From the NCBI RefSeq assembly GCF_000308695.1, contig NZ_BAGG01000107.1, positions 1 to 45,820 on the forward strand: DNA of 45,820 bases, given 5' to 3'. Source of the DNA: Nocardia takedensis NBRC 100417 (lineage in GTDB: Bacteria; Actinomycetota; Actinomycetes; Mycobacteriales; Mycobacteriaceae). A program made the translations under genes and the position numbers. The notes beneath the pieces were generated by a model, which was given only the letters and a program-made list of their open reading frames with translations, was not told where the DNA came from and ran no database searches. This document shows positions 15,216 to 22,557 of this stretch, one piece after another. Position 1 is the first letter of the stretch, and each line of letters starts with the position of its first letter.

Positions 15216-16205
15216 ATGAGCGTTTTATTCTCCAGTTACGACGAGCCTCTCGGACCCCGCTCCGACCGTTATTTCGGCGAGGGTTACAAGAAAGTCAGCC
15301 CGGAGCTGTCCCACTTGCGCCTCGGCCGGTCGATTACCCCCGGCGCCGAACACAGCGGGGTTGCTCGCCTCACCTATCCGGCGGCCTGGTCGCGTAAGCA
15401 ACACGGGGAACTGGTTCCCCACGTGAGCAGCGTCGACACCATCATGCTGGCGGCCTCGCTGTGCGACGCGGCCACCTCGCGGGCCCGTGGCCTCGCGCCC
15501 GAACAGTCCGCGCGGATGTGGGTCAGCCACGCTTCGGTGCGCGCGGGCGCCGCGCCCCACGAGGACCTCGACAACATCCCGGTCACCGCGACCGTCACGG
15601 CCACCACCGACGTGGCCGACGACGAGTCCGAGACCACCTTCAAATTCCAGGTCGGCAACCTCGCCGGCAATCTCACCCTGGTCCACCCCACCGGCGTCGC
15701 CCGTGCCGATGACGGCGGGTTCGAGGAGATCGCCACCCTCGGCGACCTGTACGGCCCCGCGCCGCACTACTACCTCAACGGCGTCAAGGACCACACGCTG
15801 ACCGCCACCGATCTGACCGTCTCGCCCGACGCCACCCGCATCACCGGCCATCAGCGGGTCAGCACCGGTGTCGAGGGCGGTTACGTCGGCGCGGAGTCGG
15901 CCTACTGGGATTCGGTGTCGCCGATCGACGCGGTCGTGGGCGCGGCGCAGCTGTCCCAGATCCTGCTGTACCAGATGGATTCGCTGACCCGCACCAGCAG
16001 CAACACGCTGTGGATGCGCAAGCTCGAGTTCTTCGCGGTCCGTCCGGCGCGCCCCTCGGCCGACACCTTCGACGGCACGGTGGAGTTACGACGCGGCTCG
16101 GTCATCGATCGGGGCGGTCAGCGCTGGCGCAGCGCCGACCTGCTGATCAAGGAGTTCCAGGGCGTGACCGGCTCGTGCCTACTTGCCCATCAGCTTCCGG
16201 ACTGA
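15216..16205 (+). CDS. AvrD-family protein (syringolide synthase-like)
   Basis: 329-residue protein I assign to the AvrD family by its N-terminal LGPRSDRYFGEGYKK, followed by GVARLTYPAAWSRKQ, and by length close to Pseudomonas syringae AvrD (about 311). AvrD directs synthesis of syringolides, acyl-glycoside lactone elicitors thought to form from a beta-ketoacyl unit and D-xylulose. No signal peptide or membrane segment is evident. It follows a FabH-like gene, and phosphatase, exporter and TetR genes lie nearby. Its 3' end overlaps the convergent tetR by 27 bases. The family call is from remembered motifs without a search; the exact product is unknown. Confidence 0.75.
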   Translation: MSVLFSSYDEPLGPRSDRYFGEGYKKVSPELSHLRLGRSITPGAEHSGVARLTYPAAWSRKQHGELVPHVSSVDTIMLAASLCDAATSRARGLAPEQSARMWVSHASVRAGAAPHEDLDNIPVTATVTATTDVADDESETTFKFQVGNLAGNLTLVHPTGVARADDGGFEEIATLGDLYGPAPHYYLNGVKDHTLTATDLTVSPDATRITGHQRVSTGVEGGYVGAESAYWDSVSPIDAVVGAAQLSQILLYQMDSLTRTSSNTLWMRKLEFFAVRPARPSADTFDGTVELRRGSVIDRGGQRWRSADLLIKEFQGVTGSCLLAHQLPD

Positions 16206-16784
16206 GGGACCGTAGGTATAGCCGACGTGCTGCCCCAACGCGCAGTCCGCGAGCGCCGCGAGCGCGGGTTCCTCGCTCGCGTGCTCCGGCGCGTCCATCG
16301 CCAACAGGGCGTTGAGCAGCATGCCGTTGGCGATGAACTGCTGAACCTGTTGGGGCGGACTGCCGGTGCGCTCCACCAGCAGGTTGAACAGCGTCACCAG
16401 GCAGCGCCGGGCGGCCGCCGCGATCTGCGGATGCGCGGCGGCGGCGCTGAAACCCTGCAACAACACCACGAGGACGTCACGGTCCTCGACGAGGCGGCTG
16501 TAGACCGCGCCGAGCCTGTCCCACACGTCCGGGGCGGTGGCCGCCGCCGGATCGTCGAGTTCGACGGCGAACGCGGTGATCATCTCCTCGACCGCGCGGT
16601 CGAACACTTCCTGGAACAGGTCGGCCTTGCTGCCGAACATGCGGACGACGTAGGGCTGGGAGACGCCCGCCTCGAGCGCGACCAGATCGGTGCTGGTACC
16701 GGCATAGCCGCCCCGCGAGAAAGCTCGCCCCGCCGCCTCCAGAATCCTCTCGCGCCGCTCCACCGCGCTCAGTCTGGCCATCAT
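16179..16784 (-). CDS. TetR-family regulator of the AvrD cassette
   Basis: 201-residue TetR-type repressor. The helix-turn-helix is in residues about 10-55 (RILEAAGRAFSRGGYAGTST, then LEAGVSQPYVVRMFGSKADL). The remaining helical domain would bind a ligand. It is convergent with, and overlaps, the AvrD-like gene and is divergent from the P-loop NTPase gene, a classic arrangement for a TetR controlling both itself and the rightward exporter operon. The ligand may be the cassette's own product, by analogy with butyrolactone receptors, but this regulator is not recognisably ArpA-like by sequence. The start has only a weak GAGAA box. Confidence 0.87.
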   Translation of the reverse strand: MMARLSAVERRERILEAAGRAFSRGGYAGTSTDLVALEAGVSQPYVVRMFGSKADLFQEVFDRAVEEMITAFAVELDDPAAATAPDVWDRLGAVYSRLVEDRDVLVVLLQGFSAAAAHPQIAAAARRCLVTLFNLLVERTGSPPQQVQQFIANGMLLNALLAMDAPEHASEEPALAALADCALGQHVGYTYGPSVRKLMGK

Positions 16785-16809
16785 GTTCTCAAGTTACCAC
16801 GGCCAAATA

Positions 16810-16838
16810 TTGACAAGTTATCGTTTGATTACTACATT
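16810..16838 (+). promoter_or_regulatory. Sigma-70 type promoter for the NTPase-exporter operon
   Basis: TTGACA at 16810-16815, a 17-bp spacer and TACATT at 16833-16838 form a near-consensus promoter facing the P-loop NTPase gene 95 bases downstream. The word CAAGTTA, present twice (16790 and 16814), overlaps or flanks the -35 and could be part of the TetR operator. Confidence 0.6.
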
Positions 16839-16933
16839 TCGCGGGACATTGTGAAGCAACTCGGACGAGTCGCGCCTTTCGCGCGCCCGATGCGAGTTCA
16901 GCGGAGCGATCACCGCGATACGAGGACTCCCCG

Positions 16934-17560
16934 ATGAAGGATTCACCCGCGTTACGACTGGCCGTCACCGGTGCCCCGGGCAGTGGGAAGACCGCGGTGT
17001 GCACCGCGTTGTCCTTGGCCACCGGGCTGTCGTACGCGACCATATCCTCGGCCTCCGCGACAGCGGCGGCCGACCGTAGGCTCGCGGCCACCGTCGACGC
17101 GCCGATCAGGGGTTTCGAGCAGCGGGTGGATTCCGAGGCCAGATTCGGCTCCGGATTCGTCTCGGACGGTTCGGTCCTGCACGAGTGGGCGGTCGCCGAG
17201 ACCGTGCGCCGTACCCGGCGACTCGGCCACTGGCTGCGTCGCCCGCAGGACCTGCCGTACCGAATCTTCGAACAGCGTTACCTTCTCGCGCACGCGGGCA
17301 TCGTGGCCCGACGCGCGGGCATCGCCTACGACGGTTTCGTCCACCTGCGACTCGACCGGGACACCAGCGCGCCGCGGGATTCGGAGTTCCGCGCCGAACT
17401 GGACAGGATCCTGCTCGACACCCTGCACGACACCGGTATCCCCTACCTGGTGATCGGCGGACCGCTGGAGGAGATCGTCACCCGGGTGGCCGGGATGTAC
17501 CAGCTACCGCACGTCATTCCGGTGACGGATGCGGTCAACGCCGCGCTCAAGGCCGCCTGA
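16934..17560 (+). CDS. P-loop NTPase/kinase-like protein (AvrD cassette, copy 1)
   Basis: 208-residue P-loop protein of the NadR/AAA_28 type. Walker A is GAPGSGKT (13-20), and the distinctive motif SDGSVLHEW is at 77-85. The C-terminal part reads IPYLVIGGPLEEIVTRV. It is paralogous to the second P-loop protein of this cassette, sharing the SDGSV-HEW motif and the end region. The fold suggests a small-molecule kinase or nucleotidyl-binding switch; substrate unknown. It has a GAGGA ribosome binding site and lies in the same direction as, and 69 bp before, the MFS gene. Confidence 0.78.
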   Translation: MKDSPALRLAVTGAPGSGKTAVCTALSLATGLSYATISSASATAAADRRLAATVDAPIRGFEQRVDSEARFGSGFVSDGSVLHEWAVAETVRRTRRLGHWLRRPQDLPYRIFEQRYLLAHAGIVARRAGIAYDGFVHLRLDRDTSAPRDSEFRAELDRILLDTLHDTGIPYLVIGGPLEEIVTRVAGMYQLPHVIPVTDAVNAALKAA

Positions 17561-17629
17561 AGCCTCCTCCCGAACGTCCCGACCACGTTCGGTTCCTCCC
17601 TCCCGCACCGTAATTCAGAAGGGTTACCC

Positions 17630-19234
17630 ATGGCCACACCCGGTGCCTACGCCCGAACACCACAACGATCCGACAGCGCGATCTGGACGCTGGTCGTCGT
17701 GGCGCTGGCGACCTTCATGCTCATGTTGGATCTGACCGTGGTCAACGTGGCGCTACCGGATATCCGCGCGGCCTTCGACTCCTCCTTCGAGGCGTTGCAG
17801 TGGATCCTGGACGCCTACGCGCTCGGCCTGGCCGCGGTGCTGCTGGCGGCGGGCTCGCTGGCCGACCGCATCGGCCGCAAGAAGGTCTTCGACGCGGGCC
17901 TGGTCATCTTCGTGTTGTCCTCGCTGGCCTGCGGTCTCGCGCCCAACGACGTGGTGCTGATCCTCGCGCGCCTGGTGCAGGGCCTGGGCGGGGCGATCCT
18001 GTTCGCCGTCGGCCCGGCCCTGCTGGGTCACGAGTTCCGCGGCAAGGACCGCGGCATGGCCTTCGGCGTGTTCGGCGGCGTGGCCGGTCTGGCGATCGCC
18101 TTCGGCCCGCTGATCGGCGGCGGCCTCACCGAATCGCTCGGCTGGCGCTGGATCTTCCTGGTCAACATCCCGGTGACCATCGTCGCCTTGGTCATCGGCT
18201 ACCTGAAGATGCGCGAATCCCGCAGCGACGCACCGCCGCCGGTGGACTGGCCGGGCATGCTGAGCTTCTCCTTCGGCCTGTTCTTCCTGGTGCTGGGCTT
18301 CATGCGCGGTCAGGCCGACGGGTGGGGCAGCGCGCGGATCATCGGTTGCTTCCTGCTGGCCATCGCGCTGCTCGCGCTGTTCGCCTGGTTCCAGATCAGC
18401 CGTCCCGGCCGGGCCATGTTCGACCTGAGCCTGTTCGAGAATCGGACCTTCAACGGTCTGTCCGTGGTGACCGCGCTGTGCGCGCTGTCGGTGATGCCCG
18501 CACTGTTCCTGCTCATCTCCTACGTGCAGAACCTGCTCGGGTACTCGGCGCTGGCCTCCGGCGTGCGCTTCCTGCCGTTGACGCTGCTGCTGTTCGTGGC
18601 CGCGGCGCTGGCGGGCAGCCTGGTCGCCAAACTGCCGCCCGCCCTGCTGGTCGGCGCGTCCCAGTTGCTCATCGCCGCGGGCCTTTTCGCGGTGCTGCTG
18701 GTCGACGTCGGCGACAGTTGGACCGCGCTCATCCCCGGCATGATCCTGATCGGGCTCGGCATGGGCCTGTTCAACCCGCCGCGCGCGGCGTTCTCCATCG
18801 CGGTCACCACCTCCGACAAGGCGGGCGCGGCCTCCGGCATCAACGAGACCTTCCAGCAGGCGGGTCTGGCGATCGGCATCGCCGCGGTCGGCGCGTTCTT
18901 CCAGAACCGGGTCGGCAGCGCGTTCACCGAGAACGAGACGGCCACCGCCGTTTTCGGCGACAAGGCGAGCGAAGCGGGCGACGCGGTCGCCGCGGGCGGC
19001 CCCTCGGTGCTGGCCGGTCCCGACCTGGGCGCCGCGGCGGAGGCCGTGCGCTCGGCCGCGGAGTCGGCGTTCGTCAGCGGTCTGCACAACACGATGGTGC
19101 TGGCCGCGATCGTCGCCGCGGTCTCCGGCGCGATCGCGCTGACCACCCTGCGCAGCCGGGATCTGGACGAGGCCGCCCTGGCCACACCCGGCGTGCCGAC
19201 CGAGGACCCGTTGGCCAAGTCCCCGGTGGCCTGA
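17630..19234 (+). CDS. MFS exporter, 14-helix DHA2 family (EmrB/QacA type)
   Basis: 534-residue integral membrane antiporter of the drug:H+ antiporter-2 family, with about 14 hydrophobic helices. Motif D1 is LDLTVVNVALPDI (33-45) and motif A is GSLADRIGRKK (75-85); a long extracytoplasmic segment lies before the last helix. Members export hydrophobic small molecules. Between the NTPase and the HAD phosphatase (3-bp gap), and with a TetR divergent upstream, it probably exports the cassette product or gives self-resistance to it. Confidence 0.92.
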   Translation: MATPGAYARTPQRSDSAIWTLVVVALATFMLMLDLTVVNVALPDIRAAFDSSFEALQWILDAYALGLAAVLLAAGSLADRIGRKKVFDAGLVIFVLSSLACGLAPNDVVLILARLVQGLGGAILFAVGPALLGHEFRGKDRGMAFGVFGGVAGLAIAFGPLIGGGLTESLGWRWIFLVNIPVTIVALVIGYLKMRESRSDAPPPVDWPGMLSFSFGLFFLVLGFMRGQADGWGSARIIGCFLLAIALLALFAWFQISRPGRAMFDLSLFENRTFNGLSVVTALCALSVMPALFLLISYVQNLLGYSALASGVRFLPLTLLLFVAAALAGSLVAKLPPALLVGASQLLIAAGLFAVLLVDVGDSWTALIPGMILIGLGMGLFNPPRAAFSIAVTTSDKAGAASGINETFQQAGLAIGIAAVGAFFQNRVGSAFTENETATAVFGDKASEAGDAVAAGGPSVLAGPDLGAAAEAVRSAAESAFVSGLHNTMVLAAIVAAVSGAIALTTLRSRDLDEAALATPGVPTEDPLAKSPVA

Positions 19235-19237
19235 CCC

Positions 19238-19909
19238 ATGCTCGCGACCAGGCCCCGTTTCGCGTTCACCGATGTCGACCACACCCTGCTGCGGGTCAGC
19301 ACGCTGCACCATTTCGCCGAGTTCTTCTTCGCGGCGACACGGCGCGGCGCGGTGTTGGAGACCCATCGCACGCGGATGCGGGTCCTGGCCGAGACCGGCG
19401 CGGACCGGGCGGAGTTGAACCGGAGCTACTACCTGCTCTGGGCCGACATCCCGGTCGCCGAGGTCGACGAGGCCGCGGTGGCATGGCACGAACAGCTGTG
19501 CGCCGCGGACCTCTACCGGCACTCGGTGCGCACCCGGTTGCGCGAACTCCACGCGGAAGGGGTCAGGACCGTGCTGGTCTCGGGTTCCTTCCACGCCTGC
19601 CTGCGCCCGATCGAACGGGAGCTGGACTGCGCGGGCGTCCTGTGCACCGACCTGGAGGAACGCGACGGCGTGTTCACCGGGCAGGTGCGCAGATCGCTGA
19701 TCGGCCCGGCCAAGCGCGCCGAGGTCGAGACCTTCGTCACCTCCTACCCCGGCCACGACCTGGCCGAGGACTTCGGCTTCGGCGACCACATCAGCGATGT
19801 GCCGGTGCTGGAGAGCGTCGGACATCCCACGGTGATACCCGTGGACCCGGCCCTGGAGACGGTCGCGCGCGAGCGCGGCTGGGAGGTCCTGCGCGATCAT
19901 GAGCGCTGA
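19238..19909 (+). CDS. HAD-IB family phosphatase (SerB-like)
   Basis: 223-residue HAD hydrolase with the full catalytic set: DVDHT (nucleophile Asp12, acid Asp14), Ser115-Gly-Ser in motif II, Lys159 (GPAKR), and GDHISD (Asp183, Asp187) binding Mg2+. The family dephosphorylates small phosphomonoesters. It starts three bases after the MFS stop, so it belongs to the operon. In butyrolactone synthesis a phosphatase acts on the phosphorylated condensation product, and a similar role here, on an acylated sugar phosphate, is my inference. No signal peptide, so it is cytoplasmic. Confidence 0.9.
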   Translation: MLATRPRFAFTDVDHTLLRVSTLHHFAEFFFAATRRGAVLETHRTRMRVLAETGADRAELNRSYYLLWADIPVAEVDEAAVAWHEQLCAADLYRHSVRTRLRELHAEGVRTVLVSGSFHACLRPIERELDCAGVLCTDLEERDGVFTGQVRRSLIGPAKRAEVETFVTSYPGHDLAEDFGFGDHISDVPVLESVGHPTVIPVDPALETVARERGWEVLRDHER

Positions 19910-19927
19910 TCGATCGGAGACAGCACG

Positions 19928-20716
19928 GTGTACCTAGTCGGCGGACAACAACGCGACCACATCAAACTCGCGATATCGGGGACCTACGGAACCGGGAAGA
20001 GCACCACCACCGAGGCGCTGTCCATCGCGACCGGCATCCCCCGCACCCACGCGCTCACCTCGCGCGAACTGCTCGTCGACCTCGCACCCGGCAAGACCGT
20101 CATGGAGCTGAACTCCATCGAACTGCTGCAACTGGGCCTGCGCCGCTTCGAGGAGCGGGTGCACAACGAATCCCTGGACGGCTCGTTCATCTCCGACGGT
20201 TCGGTGGTGCACGAATGGGTGTACGGCACGGCCCGGATGGCGGTCGGCATCAACCCCGGCGCGGGGTTCGCGTTGCGCGCGATCAAGAAGGTCGCGGGCA
20301 TCGGGCGCAAACGGCCGCTGCTCGAGTACACCGACATCTTCGGCGACATCGTCAAGGAGCGGGCGCGCCACCTCTACGACGCCTACGTCCACCTCCCGGT
20401 GGAGTTCCCGATGAAGGCCGACGGGCACCGCCCCGTCTCCGAACCGTTCCGCAACCTGTCCGACGACAGTCTGCTGAAGGTCATCAGCGAACTCGGCCTG
20501 CCCTACGAGGTGGTCGGCGGCACGGTGCAGGAACGGGTCAGCAAGATCATCGACCTGTTCGACCTGGACACCGTCATGCCGGTCGAGGACGCCATCGCCG
20601 AATCGAAGCGGCGGGTGGCCGAGGCCACCGCGGTCCTCGAGGAGGACGACCGCTTCCAGGCCGCCCAGCGCAAGAAGTCGTTGTGGCGCAAGCTGTCCTA
20701 CGCCATGCGGTATTGA
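19928..20716 (+). CDS. P-loop NTPase/kinase-like protein (AvrD cassette, copy 2)
   Basis: 262-residue P-loop protein, paralogue of the copy at 16934. Walker A is GTYGTGKST (18-26) and the shared motif SDGSVVHEW is at 89-97, followed by LLEYTDIFGDIVKERARHLYDAYVHLP in the middle (given in part) and LPYEVVGGTVQERVSKI near the end. A basic C-terminal tail is extra. NadR-like or AAA_28 kinase fold; substrate not known. The GTG start has a CGGAGA box 18 bases after the HAD gene. A textbook terminator follows, so this closes the cassette. Confidence 0.78.
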   Translation: MYLVGGQQRDHIKLAISGTYGTGKSTTTEALSIATGIPRTHALTSRELLVDLAPGKTVMELNSIELLQLGLRRFEERVHNESLDGSFISDGSVVHEWVYGTARMAVGINPGAGFALRAIKKVAGIGRKRPLLEYTDIFGDIVKERARHLYDAYVHLPVEFPMKADGHRPVSEPFRNLSDDSLLKVISELGLPYEVVGGTVQERVSKIIDLFDLDTVMPVEDAIAESKRRVAEATAVLEEDDRFQAAQRKKSLWRKLSYAMRY

Positions 20717-20741
20717 CAGCACCCCGAACCAACTCTCCGCC

Positions 20742-20787
20742 GACGTGGGACCCCGAGGGACAGCACCGGGGTCCCACGTCATTTTCT
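20742..20787 (+). terminator. Intrinsic terminator closing the AvrD cassette
   Basis: A perfect 14-bp stem (20742-20755 with 20767-20780), an 11-base loop, and then ATTTTCT. The U-rich tail makes it one of the few canonical intrinsic terminators in the window. It marks 20716 as the operon end. Confidence 0.85.
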
Positions 20788-20806
20788 CTGGTCTAGGGTG
20801 AGGCCC

Positions 20807-21277
20807 ATGGATCGGACCACGAGGACACGTCCGGCCGTCGGCCGAGCGGCGGCAGGCATCGCGGCGGTCGCCGCCTTGGTCGGACTGGTGAGCGGATGCG
20901 GCGACGCGGCGGACGACGCCGCCGTCACGACCGCCCCCACCGGCACGCACAGCACACCGACCGAGAGCGCGGACGCCGCGCAGGGCCGCGTCTTCACCGC
21001 CGATCCCACCATCACCCGACCGCACGCCGTCCCCTTCACCACCTGGACGCCGGTGGGCGCGGATCGGATCGCGATCGGGTTCGAGACCGGATCGCCGGAA
21101 TGCTACGGGGTGGACGTCTCGGTGACCGAGAGCGCGCAGGCCGTCGTCGTCGAATTGCGTTCGGGCGCACGGGCCGACGCGGCGGGCCGGATGTGCACGA
21201 TGATCGCGGTGTTCGGCACGCTCGAGGTGCCGTTGTCCTCCCCCGTGGGTGAGCGCGCGGTACTCAGCGCGGTGTGA
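20807..21277 (+). CDS. Small lipoprotein of unknown function
   Basis: 156-residue predicted lipoprotein. A basic N-terminus and a hydrophobic stretch end in the lipobox LVSGC, so Cys would be lipidated and the protein tethered outside the membrane. A Thr/Ala/Asp-rich linker precedes a compact domain of about 85 residues with two cysteines (SPECYG, RMCTM) that may form a disulfide. The ATG at 20807 sits behind GGGTGAGG; a GTG nine bases upstream is the alternative. I do not recognise the domain. Confidence 0.75.
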   Translation: MDRTTRTRPAVGRAAAGIAAVAALVGLVSGCGDAADDAAVTTAPTGTHSTPTESADAAQGRVFTADPTITRPHAVPFTTWTPVGADRIAIGFETGSPECYGVDVSVTESAQAVVVELRSGARADAAGRMCTMIAVFGTLEVPLSSPVGERAVLSAV

Positions 21278-21343
21278 CGCGCCGTCCCCCGGATTCCGAC
21301 ACCGGCCCCCACCGGCCCCCGGACATCCACGGCGCGGCGCCGA

Positions 21344-22234
21344 TCAGCGCGGCAGCGCCCAGGACAGCGCGCTGTCCAGCGTCTCGTGCTGGAAGCGGAA
21401 TCCGTTGCTCTCCAGGATCTTCGTGCGCATCTTGTGGCCGTGCAGCAGTTCGGCCCCGGCCTCGCCGCCGATCATCTTCAGCACGCCGCCGGGCAGGGTC
21501 AGGAACACCGGGCGGCGCAGCGCGGCACCGAACGCCTTGGCGAACCGGGCGTTGGTGACGGCTTCGGGCGCGACCAGGTTGACCGGGCCCGCGACCGTGC
21601 CGGTCATCAACAGCTTGACCGCGCCGATCCAGTCCGGCAGCGAGATCCACGGCATGTACTGCTTGCCCGAGCCGAACTTGCCACCCAGGCCGAGCTTGAA
21701 GATCGGACTCAGTTTGGTCAGGACCTCGGAATCGGCGGCCAGCACATTCGAGGTGCGCAGCAGCACGACCCGCGCGCCCGCGGCGACGGCGGGCGCGGTG
21801 GCCTCCTCCCACTCCTTGCACATCGTGCCGAGGAAATCCGCGGCGGGCGGATCGGTCTCGTAGACCTCGCGTTCGCCGGTGTCGCCGTAGTAGCCGGCCG
21901 CCGATGCGTTGAGCAGCACCGGAACACCGGTCGCGGCGACGGCCTCGGCGAACACGCGCGTCGCGCCGATCCGGCTCTCGCGCAGCAGTTCCTTGTATTC
22001 GGGGGTCCAGCGGTCGCCGGCGATGGCCGCGCCGCACAGGTTGATCGCGACGTCCGCCCCGCTGAGGGCGTCGCGGTCGAGAACGGGGGTTTCGGCGGTG
22101 GGGTCCCACCGGAGTTCACCGGGCTCGGTCGGCTCGCGTCGCACGAACCGGACCACCTCGTGGCCGTCGGCCCGCAGGCTGGTCACCAGGTGATTGCCCA
22201 GGAAGCCGGAAGATCCCACTACAACTATGCGCAT
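21344..22234 (-). CDS. NAD(P)-dependent epimerase, TIGR01777/YfcH family
   Basis: 296-residue short-chain dehydrogenase/epimerase-like protein. The Rossmann motif GSSGFLGNHL is near residue 7, followed by AAIAGDRWTPEYK, ASAAGYYGDTGE and WISLPDWIGAV, hallmarks of the TIGR01777 (SulA/YfcH) group, plus the C-terminal DUF1731 region (FLTLPGGVLKMIGGEAGAE). Its substrate is unknown in bacteria. The ATG at 22234 gives the Rossmann fold at the exact N-terminus. A second, fused member of the same family lies at 32276. Confidence 0.88.
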   Translation of the reverse strand: MRIVVVGSSGFLGNHLVTSLRADGHEVVRFVRREPTEPGELRWDPTAETPVLDRDALSGADVAINLCGAAIAGDRWTPEYKELLRESRIGATRVFAEAVAATGVPVLLNASAAGYYGDTGEREVYETDPPAADFLGTMCKEWEEATAPAVAAGARVVLLRTSNVLAADSEVLTKLSPIFKLGLGGKFGSGKQYMPWISLPDWIGAVKLLMTGTVAGPVNLVAPEAVTNARFAKAFGAALRRPVFLTLPGGVLKMIGGEAGAELLHGHKMRTKILESNGFRFQHETLDSALSWALPR

Positions 22235-22557
22235 GACCGATATTGTGCACCACGACAAATCGGACTCGCGCGTCGTGTGACCGGCTCCGAGCCCCGCGAT
22301 CGAGTGCGCCAATCGTGCAGGTGCACAATGGTACCCAGCGGGATACCCGGTCAAACACCTACTTCGCGCGCGGTGATCGCGACGGTTGTGAATAGTCATG
22401 GTCCCGCGCGAATCCCGCCCGCGCGGCGAGCGGATGCGCTGCCCCGCACGCGAGCGCATACTCCCGAACGGAGGCGACGGTGGCCCGGTGTTCGCCCGGC
22501 CCCGGGACGACGAACGCCACGCCGCACGAGGCGACGTGGCGTCCGGAACGGGATCGC
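22235..22557. other. Intergenic region between purH and the epimerase gene
   Basis: The 323-bp gap follows purH and precedes the epimerase gene, both on the minus strand. It contains a hairpin just after purH (separate entry), a GC-rich stretch with no coding signal on either strand, and AT-richer sequence at about 22235-22260 and 22375-22400 that could hold the epimerase promoter. I see no small gene. Confidence 0.4.
22514..22542 (-). terminator. Hairpin downstream of purH
   Basis: ACGCCACG pairs with CGTGGCGT across a 13-base loop, 15 bases after the purH stop. It has no U-tract. Confidence 0.4.

Noticed and set aside
13886..16820. The word AGTTATCG near 13886 and 16817 as a shared TetR operator
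   Set aside because: Neither copy forms a clear inverted repeat with its flanks, so chance recurrence in AT-rich DNA cannot be excluded.
17753..19900. Long open frame of 715 codons on the minus strand opposite the MFS and HAD genes
   Set aside because: It is the antisense shadow of strongly G/C-biased codons. The product is Gly/Arg/His/Gln-rich with no motif, whereas the plus strand encodes clear MFS and HAD families.
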